Of a stretch of DNA of 64,000 nucleotides, positions 51,304 through 60,000 are shown piece after piece. A model generated the notes under the pieces. The model searched no databases, was not told the DNA's origin, and saw nothing but the letters and a program-made list of their open reading frames with translations. The position numbers were made by a program, and so were the translations under genes. Each line of letters begins with the position of its first letter. Positions within the stretch are counted from its first letter, which is position 1. Source of the stretch: Roseivirga echinicomitans (GTDB lineage: Bacteria; Bacteroidota; Bacteroidia; Cytophagales; Cyclobacteriaceae); contig NZ_LRDB01000002.1 in NCBI RefSeq assembly GCF_001592935.1, forward strand, positions 124,001 to 188,000, given 5' to 3'.

Positions 51304-51480
51304 CTTATTCTGAGTTTGGAAACAAATTAAGTTTGGCTTGTTAATGTAAATACGGTGCGAATGGCATCGTCTATCTCAAAAATACAATGTTTTGTAAGTT
51401 TAAAAAGGGTTTACAAGAAAAAATATTCGTCATGCATACTAAATTCAGTAACCCATTGCACCAATGGTAGACTGTTTTAA

Positions 51481-51828
51481 TTAAACTTGACTACCTTTTT
51501 TGGCTTCTTCTTCAAGATGCTTTACAAGTTTATCGCAAAGGCGATTCATGGCAGTAGACATAAATTCATCACCTGTTGAATTGAGAATGCTTTGTGCTAA
51601 ACCGCCTAGGCAGTCAACATAAAACCTTTTCATCTCATCAGTGGGCATTTCTTTGTTCCAGAGGTCTATTCTTAAGGTGTTTTGAGTATTGTGGTCCCAG
51701 ATGTTTAGACTTACCGACTTGGTCTCTTCTTCTCCATCACCTTCTTTTTCAGTAGCATCCCAATATATTTTTTCAGGAATGTTTTCATCATCCAATACTA
51801 CCCTTAGTTTAATTTCTGATTCCTTCAT
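51481..51828 (-). CDS. gldC: gliding motility protein GldC
   Basis: GldC is one of the accessory proteins needed for Bacteroidota gliding and type IX secretion-linked motility. The 115-residue sequence matches the family: SEIKLRVVLDDENIPEKIYWDA at the start, SVSLNIWDHNTQNTLRIDLWNK (about 40-61), MPTDEMKRFYVDCLG and the helical ending MNRLCDKLVKHLEEEAKKG. It is cytosolic, with no signal peptide. Other gld genes are not in the window. It stands between the receptor gene and pth, with gaps of about 105 bp after pth and 177 bp before the receptor, so it probably has its own promoter. Confidence 0.92.
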   Translation of the reverse strand: MKESEIKLRVVLDDENIPEKIYWDATEKEGDGEEETKSVSLNIWDHNTQNTLRIDLWNKEMPTDEMKRFYVDCLGGLAQSILNSTGDEFMSTAMNRLCDKLVKHLEEEAKKGSQV

Positions 51829-51933
51829 GTGTGTGTGTTTTTGTCAAAGATAAACCTTGACCGATTAGAATGAATTTAATTTTTGTTTGAGATATTTTAA
51901 TTACTTGAATCTGCTTTAACTTACATTTCCAAC

Positions 51934-52494
51934 TTAATCGTTGAATTGAGTCATGGTTTGCGAAATACCGATGCTACAAAATGAGTAGATCATATCTATG
52001 GCCTTGTCCATGGCAAACGGGAGTTCTTCAAATTCGGTTTTACTGAATGGGCTTAGTACATAATTCACCTGAGCTCCTTTTGAGAAATCGTCTCCTATAC
52101 CGAATTTAAGCCTAGGATAATTTTGCCCGCCACATAACTCTTCAATGTTCTTTAGGCCATTATGTCCTGCACTCGATCCTTTTGCTCTCATCCTTAGTTT
52201 GGCGAAAGGAATGGCCAAGTCGTCCACAATCACCAATACTTTTTCAATTGGGATTTTTAATTCTTGCATCCAAAACTTGACTGCTTTGCCACTGAGGTTC
52301 ATATAAGTGGTAGGCTTTATCATATGGATTGTTCTACCCTTGTGTTTAAATTCGGCATGGTAAGCAAGACGATCAATCTCAAACGAAACTCCTTTTGTGT
52401 CGGCTAATCTGTCTAAAGTTAGAAAGCCGATATTGTGCCTTGTTAGCTCATACTCCGGCCCAATGTTTCCAAGTCCAACAATGAGGTATTTCAT
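51934..52494 (-). CDS. pth: peptidyl-tRNA hydrolase
   Basis: Pth recycles peptidyl-tRNAs released during translation by hydrolysing the ester bond. The 186-residue protein has the start [23 protein letters not shown] with catalytic H20, the motif [13 protein letters not shown] near 61-73, [31 protein letters not shown] (about 88-118), and FGIGDD near 130. It follows the rplY gene in the conserved prs-rplY-pth order, although a terminator hairpin (52541-52573) lies between rplY and pth. Confidence 0.96.
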   Translation of the reverse strand: MKYLIVGLGNIGPEYELTRHNIGFLTLDRLADTKGVSFEIDRLAYHAEFKHKGRTIHMIKPTTYMNLSGKAVKFWMQELKIPIEKVLVIVDDLAIPFAKLRMRAKGSSAGHNGLKNIEELCGGQNYPRLKFGIGDDFSKGAQVNYVLSPFSKTEFEELPFAMDKAIDMIYSFCSIGISQTMTQFND

Positions 52495-52540
52495 TTTAGT
52501 GCATTTTTAATTTGTGTGTATTTTCAATACGTACGCAAAT

Positions 52541-52573
52541 AAAAAAATCCTGCCCTTAAAAGGCAGGATTTTC
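52541..52573 (-). terminator. terminator after rplY
   Basis: AAAATCCTGCC and GGCAGGATTTT pair with a short loop, and a T-run follows on the minus strand. It lies 22 bp after the rplY stop and 47 bp before pth, so it may partly uncouple pth. Confidence 0.75.
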
Positions 52574-52594
52574 ATGTTTTCAAATAAGAAATTC

Positions 52595-53227
52595 TTATTC
52601 AGCAGATTCAGTTGCTTCAGAAGCACCTTCTTCACCGCTTTCTTCTTCGCCTTCTTCTTCGTCAGTCAATCCAGCGCCTCTTAGTGCTCTTGGAATTGCT
52701 ACAGACGCGATAGTTACTAATGGGCTGTTTTGGATTTCAAATCCTTCAGTAGTTAATGCGCCAACTTTTGTTGACTTACCAAGTTTTAAGTTAGAAACGT
52801 CTACTGAAATTGAATCTGGCATATCCTTAGGAAGTGCTTTCACCACTAATTTTGGTCTTTTAATTACCAAGCTACCACCGTTGATTACACCAGGTGCTGT
52901 ACCTTCCATTTTCACAGGAATTTCCATTTTGATGTATTTTCCTTTGAACAACTGTAAGAAATCAACATGCAAAAGCATATCACTTACTGGATGGTATTGT
53001 GAATCTTGGGCAATGGCTTCGAATGTTTCGCCTTCAATATTTAAGGTGATGAAACATGGCTCAGGAGTGTACAATACTTCGCGGAACTGAATTGCAGGTG
53101 CATAAAAATGCACTTGATCATCACCGCCATAAAGTACACATGGAACTTGACCTTCGAGTCTAAGTCTCTTTGACTCAGTCTTACCGAGATTTGCTCTTTT
53201 AAACCCTATAATCTCTACTTTTCTCAT
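52595..53227 (-). CDS. rplY: 50S ribosomal protein L25 (CTC/TL5 form)
   Basis: L25/CTC binds 5S rRNA in the 50S subunit. The 210-residue protein is the long form: an N-terminal L25 domain (about 1-90, VEIIGFKRANLGKTESKRLR and VPCVLYGGDDQVHF), a C-terminal TL5 beta-domain (about 95-185, GTAPGVINGGSLVIKRPKLVVKALP and ISVDVSNLKLG), and an acidic, Glu-rich tail (DEEEGEEESGEE). The long form with acidic tail is normal in Bacteroidota. It lies 12 bp after prs on the same strand and is likely co-transcribed. Confidence 0.95.
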   Translation of the reverse strand: MRKVEIIGFKRANLGKTESKRLRLEGQVPCVLYGGDDQVHFYAPAIQFREVLYTPEPCFITLNIEGETFEAIAQDSQYHPVSDMLLHVDFLQLFKGKYIKMEIPVKMEGTAPGVINGGSLVIKRPKLVVKALPKDMPDSISVDVSNLKLGKSTKVGALTTEGFEIQNSPLVTIASVAIPRALRGAGLTDEEEGEEESGEEGASEATESAE

Positions 53228-53239
53228 AATATATATTTG

Positions 53240-54163
53240 TTAAATAAATAGCTTGCTAATAGACCCATCGTGAGTTACACTTTTAATGGCTTTTGCGAAA
53301 AGCTCAGCAACGGTGAGTACTCTGATTTTGTCTGATTGTTGTTTTAAAGGAATGGTGTCTGTTACTACCAATTCTTCTAAGACAGAATTATTAATATTTT
53401 CATAGGCCTTACCTGATAATACTGGGTGAGTACAGAATGCTCTTACTGAAAGGGCGCCCTCCTCTAAAATGATTTTGGCTGCTTTACAGATTGTACCTGC
53501 TGTATCGATAAGGTCATCTACTAACACCACGTTTTTACCTTTTACATTACCGATAATTTTCATCTCGGCTACTTCGTTGGCTTTTGTGCGGTGCTTATCA
53601 ATTACTACCATTTCAGCATTGAAGTGCTGCGCGAAAGCACGTGTTCTTTTTACGCCCCCAACATCTGGAGAAGCAAAAAGTAGGTTGTCCAAGTTTAGTG
53701 TTCTGATATAAGGCACGAAAACGGCTGCTCCATCTAAATGATCTACTGGGATATCGAAGAAACCTTGAATTTGTCCTGCGTGTAAATCACAAGTCATGAT
53801 TCTATCTGCACCAGCAGCTGTAAGGATGTTAGCCACCAATTTTGCACCAATGGCCACTCTTGGCTTGTCTTTTCTGTCCTGACGGGCATAACCGAAATAT
53901 GGAATTACAGCAATTGCTTTATAAGCACTTGCTCTTTTTGCCGCGTCAATCATCAAGCAAAGCTCAAATAGATTGTCAGAAGGAGGGATGGTAGATTGAA
54001 TTAAAAATACTCTGTTACCTCTTACTGACTCCGTATAGTAAGGGGCGATCTCTCCATCACTGAACTTTTGTATCTCTATAGATCCCAATGATTTACCGTA
54101 GAATTCGGCAATCATCTTTCCAAGATAGGCTGATTCAGTTCCGGCAAATAGTTGGTTGTCCAT
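53240..54163 (-). CDS. prs: ribose-phosphate pyrophosphokinase
   Basis: Prs makes PRPP from ribose 5-phosphate and ATP for nucleotide, His and Trp synthesis. The 307-residue protein has the family motifs: IQKFSDGEIAPYYTESVRG near 31-49, IPYFGYARQDRKDKPR near 91-106, MTCDLHAGQIQGFFDIPVDHL near 125-145 with the conserved His, and the PRPP-binding loop VVLVDDLIDTAGTICKAA near 212-229. Bases are typical for a class I enzyme. It is the first gene of prs-rplY-pth; a TACTTTTG element precedes it by about 35 bp. Confidence 0.96.
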   Translation of the reverse strand: MDNQLFAGTESAYLGKMIAEFYGKSLGSIEIQKFSDGEIAPYYTESVRGNRVFLIQSTIPPSDNLFELCLMIDAAKRASAYKAIAVIPYFGYARQDRKDKPRVAIGAKLVANILTAAGADRIMTCDLHAGQIQGFFDIPVDHLDGAAVFVPYIRTLNLDNLLFASPDVGGVKRTRAFAQHFNAEMVVIDKHRTKANEVAEMKIIGNVKGKNVVLVDDLIDTAGTICKAAKIILEEGALSVRAFCTHPVLSGKAYENINNSVLEELVVTDTIPLKQQSDKIRVLTVAELFAKAIKSVTHDGSISKLFI

Positions 54164-54197
54164 AGTCTTAGGCTTTTGAGCTTTGAAAATTGAACCG

Positions 54198-54205
54198 CAA
54201 AAGTA
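54198..54205 (-). promoter_or_regulatory. -7 promoter element (prs-rplY)
   Basis: TACTTTTG on the minus strand matches TAnnTTTG and lies 35 bp before the prs start codon, giving a leader of about 29 nt. Confidence 0.5.
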
Positions 54206-54313
54206 AAAAGATTTATGTTAAAAACAGTGGTGTGTCGTCAGTTCATTTTTTATTTCTCTCAAATTTAATGAATGTACTCATGAGTTGGCGAAAGAGGAGT
54301 GTGATTGATGTAA

Positions 54314-55489
54314 CTAATTGTTTTTCGGTGAATTAAGGTCGAAATAATCTCCTTGCGTTTTATCTAAAGCTTCTGAAACCAATGCAAAGTTCTTTGGCGA
54401 TGCTTTGAGGTTGATGAATTTGCATACAATATTGCTCTGTTTGTAGATAATGAAAGTGTTCTCAACTGCTGGATTGATTTTATTCATATCTATTTCGGAA
54501 GCATGATCTGAAAAAGAGGGGACATAGGTGAGTGCTACTTTTTGCAGATTCAGGGCTTTGCCAATGTTCTCCAAGTGAGCGATCAGTCGGTCATTGCTTT
54601 GGCTTAGCTCATTACCATAAACAAAATATGCTTTGAGGTATTTTTGCCTTTCGAAACTCTCTCTTTCTAAGTATACCAACCATTTTTTTACCTCTTCCCA
54701 ATCTGTGTGCTTCCCAACAAAATAAAGGACACCTTGATATCGCCCATATTTACAAATTGGGCAGGTTTTAGTACTTCGATCTGGGCCCCAAGCGTGATAT
54801 GGAGTGAATGAAATTACGTCTTCACCAATATTTCTTCCGGAGGAGGCTTCTTGCCTGTTATTCACTGTTGGATAATTCGGGATATTCAACCCGAGGATAA
54901 TGTTGTGTTCTGCGATATGTAAATCACCTTTTTGCAAAAGGCGCAACACACCACTACCGCCACGGTTCGTCATTGACTTTCTCTTTTTGCTCGTGAGTAG
55001 TGGGTCATCATCAAAAACGAATGCATCGATATAGTATTCAGTATCAATATTGGGTTCTTTAATAGAAGGGTGAATATGCGCTGGATCATCGCGGTTTGGG
55101 TAAGGAGCGGGACGAACAGTATAGATCGCGTATTTTCCATTTTTGTCTGATTTTACCCAACTACGGATGTAGCCATGCCTTGCTACCTTTTGATCGAGGC
55201 CTTTTCTGTTTGAGTATGCCCCCTTTGTATCGGTTTGATAGTAGTAAACGATAACATTTGGGGCAGGCGTTACCCCGTCCTGCTGCAATATGGTTCCAGT
55301 GATTAATAATTTCTGGCCTTCTTCTAACCAGCCTGGACTAGTGTCAATAGATGGGATGTGTTTTGGCATTCCTATGTACATAAAATCACCGTTCTCGAAA
55401 AGGCCACCAATTATTTTATTGGACTGACCTTTACAGTTAAAAAGAAAAGCGACTAGCAGAATTGGGTAGAGATAGAGTTTTTGAAGCAT
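54314..55489 (-). CDS. lipoprotein: intradiol dioxygenase domain joined to a CxxC domain
   Basis: This 391-residue protein has a lipoprotein signal (FLFNC, Cys19). Residues 55-205 form an intradiol ring-cleavage dioxygenase fold with all four non-haem Fe(III) ligands in register with protocatechuate 3,4-dioxygenase: Y92 (KGAYSNR), Y130 (PAPYPNR), H138 and H140 (AHIH). Residues about 215-391 are a separate domain with C243-P-I-C246 and a YFVGKHTDWEEVKKWL segment that resembles a thioredoxin-like fold, though I cannot assign it firmly. Extracytoplasmic dioxygenase-like lipoproteins are known, but the second domain is unusual. It lies 61 bp downstream of a LytTR regulator gene on the same strand. 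Confidence 0.75.
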   Translation of the reverse strand: MLQKLYLYPILLVAFLFNCKGQSNKIIGGLFENGDFMYIGMPKHIPSIDTSPGWLEEGQKLLITGTILQQDGVTPAPNVIVYYYQTDTKGAYSNRKGLDQKVARHGYIRSWVKSDKNGKYAIYTVRPAPYPNRDDPAHIHPSIKEPNIDTEYYIDAFVFDDDPLLTSKKRKSMTNRGGSGVLRLLQKGDLHIAEHNIILGLNIPNYPTVNNRQEASSGRNIGEDVISFTPYHAWGPDRSTKTCPICKYGRYQGVLYFVGKHTDWEEVKKWLVYLERESFERQKYLKAYFVYGNELSQSNDRLIAHLENIGKALNLQKVALTYVPSFSDHASEIDMNKINPAVENTFIIYKQSNIVCKFINLKASPKNFALVSEALDKTQGDYFDLNSPKNN

Positions 55490-55550
55490 GGTTTTTTTCC
55501 AGCAATAAGCTTCAGAAATGAAGGTTTGTCAAATCGAATAGGCTGTCCTG

Positions 55551-56387
55551 TTAATTTTTTAAGCTAACCTGATGAGTGTTGAGTAAGGCTTTGAATGCTT
55601 GGCTGTAATTTCTGCTCATTCTTGCTGAAGAACCGTTACTGAGCGTAATGTCATAATCTCCATTCAGTCTCGATTTATAAGAGATCACTTCACTCATATT
55701 TATGATCGTGGATTTATGAACCCGAACAAAAACCGATGGATCTAGTTTCTCGTACATTGACTTTAATGTTTCACTCTGGAGGAAATTTCCTTTTGAAGTG
55801 ATCAGTTTTATATAGGGGCTGGCCGCTTCAATCGATAGTATCTCGCTTACATTTAGCACAGATATTTCGTTTGCCAAGCTTACGGAAATGGTTTTGGCGT
55901 AAGTGGGTGATTCTGTAATTTCTGGAACAGTGGGAGTTGGCGACTTTCTACTGTAATGATAAACAGCAACCAACGAGTAAATAGCTAAACCAACATACAA
56001 GTGTTCAGATAGGCCATAAGATAGAGTACGGCCAAAGTCATAAGTTTGTGGAAAGAATTGAGCCGAAACTAAATTCACAATTAGAGGGAAAAGAAGGAAG
56101 TGAATTAGGGTGGAGAGTATGATTGAGCCAATAATGATAGACAAACTCTTGAATGTTTTCTCGGTTCGAAGGGCACTTAACCCTTTCAGTTGAAAAAAGG
56201 AAAGCGGTAAGAATAACACCCAAAACGAATTAAAAAGAAGTGATTCGGTGATGTAAAAATTGTAATCTCTTAATATCGATTCAAGAAAATCTTGACCAAG
56301 CCCTGCCAAAACAACCAGTACCAATACACCAAAACCAAAATATAATTTTGAGTGCTGACTGATATGTTTTGAGAATGTACGGATCAT
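55551..56387 (-). CDS. membrane-anchored LytTR transcription factor
   Basis: The 278-residue protein has four hydrophobic helices in its first 150 residues (about 17-36, 47-64, 80-108 and 130-148) and a C-terminal LytTR DNA-binding domain (about 172-275). The latter has SVLNVSEILSIEAASPYIKLIT, VFVRVHKSTIINMSEVISY and a final SNGSSARMSRNYSQAF segment, which are typical of the AgrA/LytR fold. Members regulate genes from inverted repeats; the N-terminal helices may sense a membrane signal. It lies 61 bp before the dioxygenase-lipoprotein gene, so it may regulate it and itself. Confidence 0.88.
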   Translation of the reverse strand: MIRTFSKHISQHSKLYFGFGVLVLVVLAGLGQDFLESILRDYNFYITESLLFNSFWVLFLPLSFFQLKGLSALRTEKTFKSLSIIIGSIILSTLIHFLLFPLIVNLVSAQFFPQTYDFGRTLSYGLSEHLYVGLAIYSLVAVYHYSRKSPTPTVPEITESPTYAKTISVSLANEISVLNVSEILSIEAASPYIKLITSKGNFLQSETLKSMYEKLDPSVFVRVHKSTIINMSEVISYKSRLNGDYDITLSNGSSARMSRNYSQAFKALLNTHQVSLKN

Positions 56388-56492
56388 TTTAATCGCTTGA
56401 AATACTTGCTGTCTCTTTACGTAATAATTGCAGTGAATGATTTACTGTCTTAAATTAGTGATTTAGGTGCGTTTTTATAGCTGATTGAACAC

Positions 56493-56521
56493 AAAAAAGG
56501 CCACACTTTCGTGCAGCCTTT
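56493..56521 (-). terminator. terminator of trxA
   Basis: AAAGGC...CAC pairs with GTG...GCCTTT around TTTC (imperfect inner part). On the minus strand a TTTTTT run follows. It begins 27 bp after the trxA stop. Confidence 0.65.
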
Positions 56522-56547
56522 GAATATGTTTTAAGATGTTTGGTCAA

Positions 56548-56874
56548 TTAAGCCAAAGTACTATCTAATTTCGAAGTTAAAGTTCCTTTTGGAACAGCGC
56601 CTACAACACCGTCTACTTGCTCACCACCTTTGAAGTAAAGAAGTGCTGGGATTGAACGGATACCATATTTCATTGAAATGTTAGGGTTAGCATCAACATC
56701 TACTTTACCAACTACGGCTTTCCCTTCGTATTCACCTGCGATTTCTTCAACCACCGGGCCTACCATCCTACACGGGCCACACCATGCTGCCCAAAAATCT
56801 ACCAATACTGGTTTGTCTGATTTTAATACTAACTCTTCAAAGTTAGCGTCTGTAATTTCAATTGCTTTTGCCAT
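56548..56874 (-). CDS. trxA: thioredoxin
   Basis: TrxA is the main cytosolic disulfide reductase. The 108-residue protein has the canonical active site WCGPC near 31-35 in [15 protein letters not shown], the buried Asp in PVLVDFW, and the cis-Pro motif [10 protein letters not shown] near 73-82. The length is standard. It should be reduced by thioredoxin reductase and could serve the Tpx encoded elsewhere in the window. It lies between dnaE and the LytTR gene with its own promoter and terminator. Confidence 0.96.
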   Translation of the reverse strand: MAKAIEITDANFEELVLKSDKPVLVDFWAAWCGPCRMVGPVVEEIAGEYEGKAVVGKVDVDANPNISMKYGIRSIPALLYFKGGEQVDGVVGAVPKGTLTSKLDSTLA

Positions 56875-56919
56875 TATATATTTATTAAGTTTCTTATTTC
56901 AATTGTTGCAGGTTGACAA

Positions 56920-56927
56920 CAAAACTA
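56920..56927 (-). promoter_or_regulatory. -7 promoter element (trxA)
   Basis: TAGTTTTG on the minus strand matches TAnnTTTG and would start transcription near 56914, about 40 nt before the trxA start. Confidence 0.45.
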
Positions 56928-57014
56928 ATTAAAAAGTTCAATTTGAGGGCCAAAACCAAGGCGACTCTTCATTGTCATTCTCAATAGGCTATTGACCCCT
57001 TTTATTTAAGTCCT

Positions 57015-60000
57015 CTAATTCGTGATTAAACTGGCGGAATTAGCGTATTTCTTCAATGTTCTAATGAGGTTACTATTCGGGTCTACTTTTACCTTTCTAC
57101 TTAAAAGTTCGACACTCAGGTTCTCAGATTTTTCTACCAACTGAATTCTAAGCTCTGTATTTCCTTCATGCTCTTTTGTTAATTTCATGATCGTATCAAT
57201 CAACTCTTGATCGACATCTCGGGCATTAATACTCACTTTGATCCCTTTCGCTCTTTTCTCTCTTAATTCACTTAAAAGGGAAATGGCAGCTACTTGTAAC
57301 TCCCAATCTTCTGGAGTAGGGGTAATGAGAGGATTGTCCCTGATCTCATTTTTCTTGCGCCAATTCAATTCCACCCTTCCTGTGATAAACAAAAATTCTC
57401 CTGGCCTTAAATACTGCGCATGGTTCATGTACTTTTCACCCATCAAGAAGAGCTCAACAGAACTGTTATAATCTTCAATGCTAAGAATGGCAAAAGGTTT
57501 TCCGTTCTTCGTTTGCCCGTTCCGAACCCCACTCACAATCCCTCCAATGGAAATGTCTTGGTTAGGATATCTCTTAATGTCGCTCACTGGTTTACAGAAG
57601 CTTTCCAGTTCTACTTCAAACTGATTAAGCGGGTGGCCAGAAATGTAGAAACCGACCACATCTTTTTCAATTTTAAGTTTTTCCATTTCGCTGAACGGCT
57701 CGCAAATGGATACACTCGGAAGTGGAGTGGCTACATTGCTGTCACCTCCAAAAAGAGAAACCTGAGCAGCATCTTTTTCGGCTTGCTTGGCATTGGCGTA
57801 ACGAATTACTTTTTCTAGTAGCGTTTGCTCATTTTCTGGGGCGTATAAATACTGCCTTCTGTGGTAATCTTCGAAGCAATCGAAACCACCGGCCATGGCC
57901 AGTGATTCGCAGTTCTTTTTGTTTACAGCCCTTAGGTTTACTCTTTCTGCAAACTCAAAAATATTATGGTAAGGGCCGTCTTCTTTTCTTCCTTCAATAA
58001 TCGACTCAATGGCGGCTTCACCCACCCCTTTAATCGCACCCATTCCAAAGCGAATTTCGCCCTTGGTGTTTACCGTAAACTTGTAGTTAGATTCGTTAAC
58101 ATCTGGCCCCAAAACAGGAATGCCCATGCGCTGGCATTCTTCCATAAAGAAGGTGACCTGCTTAATGTCGTTCATGTTGTTACTGAGCACCGAAGCCATG
58201 TATTCAGCAGGATAATGCGCTTTTAGGTAGGCTGTTTGGAAGGCCACATAAGCGTAACAGGTAGAGTGTGATTTGTTAAAGGCGTAAGACGCAAATGCCT
58301 CCCAATCCTTCCATACTTTCTCCAGTTTATCGGCTGCATGGCCTTTTTCAACGGCCTGCCCAACAAATTTGGGTTTCAGCTGATCGAGCAACTGACGGTT
58401 TTTCTTACCCATTGCCTTACGCAGCACATCTGCCTCACCTTTGGTAAAGCCAGCGAGTTTCTGCGAAAGCAACATCACTTGCTCTTGATACACTGTAATA
58501 CCGTAAGTTTCCTCAAGGTATTCCTTCATGTCCTCCAAATCGTAGGTGATTTCTTCGTCACCGTGTTTTCTTCGAACAAAAGAAGGGATGTATTCTAGAG
58601 GCCCTGGTCGGTACAGGGCGTTCATGGCAATTAAATCGGCAAAAGCGGTGGGCTTGAGGTCACGCAAATACTTCTGCATGCCGTTGGATTCGTATTGGAA
58701 AATACCCACCGTTTCTCCTCGTTGAAAAAGCTCGTAAGTGAGCGTGTCATCCAGCGGAAAATCATCAGGGATTAGCGCTACATCATGACGTTCTTTTACA
58801 TTCTTAACCGCATCTTTAATCAGCGTGAGGGTTTTCAATCCCAAGAAATCCATCTTGAGCAATCCTGCATCTTCTACAACCGCGTTATCGAACTGGGTAC
58901 ACCACATGTCCGAATCCTTGGCCACTGCCACAGGTGCGAAATTGGTGATGTCGTCTGGGGTAATAATCACCCCACAAGCGTGAATTCCTGTATTTCTTAC
59001 CGAACCTTCAAGTACTCTGGCTTGGTTTAACACCCTAGCCAGTTCGTCATTTCCGTGCGAAATTTTAATCAGCTCCTGAGCCAGTGCAATCTGATCGCCT
59101 TTGAGTTTATCTTTTAATTCTTTCTCGCTAAAAGCGAATAGTTTGGCCAAAGAGGTGTCGGGCACCAGCTTGGCAATTCTGTCGGCATCGAACAAAGGAA
59201 GTTCCATTACCCTTGCTGTATCTCGAATGGAAGATTTGGCCGCCATACTACCATAGGTAATGATCTGGGCCACCTGATTCTTTCCGTATTTATTGATTAC
59301 ATAGTCAATTACCTTTTGGCGACCTTCATCATCAAAGTCAATATCAATATCGGGAAGTGATACCCTGTCTGGGTTAAGGAAACGCTCAAAAAGGAGATCG
59401 TACTTGATCGGATCCACATTCGTAATTCCGATACAATAAGCCACTGCTGAACCTGCGGCTGAACCCCTTCCTGGTCCAACGGAAACATCCATTTCCTTGG
59501 CCTTGTTCGTAAAATCCTGAACAATGAGGAAGTAACCTGGGTAGCCAGTATTGGCAATCGTATCAAGTTCGAAATCTAGACGCTCTTTAATTTCTTCAGT
59601 GATTTCTCCATAGCGCTTCGTAGCACCTTCATAGGTAAGGTGACGCAGGAAAGCATTCTCACCACGTTTCCCACCATCTGCTTCATCTTCCTTGGAAAGA
59701 AATTCCTCAGGGATATCAAATTTTGGAAGGAGTACTTCGCGCTCCAGTTTGTAGGACTCTATCTTTTCAACGATTTCGTTGGTGTTGGCAATCGCTTCGG
59801 GCAAATCGGTGAAGAGCTTTTTCATCTCTTCAGGCGACTTGATATAGAATTCATCGTTCGGGAAACCGTAACGGAATTCTCTTCCGCGTTTCCCGATGTA
59901 TTTTTTAGGCTTGCTTACCGATTCCGCATCTTTTACACAAAGTAGAATGTCATGCGCTACGGCTTGGTCTTTTTTGGTGTAGTAAGTGTTGTTCGAAGCA

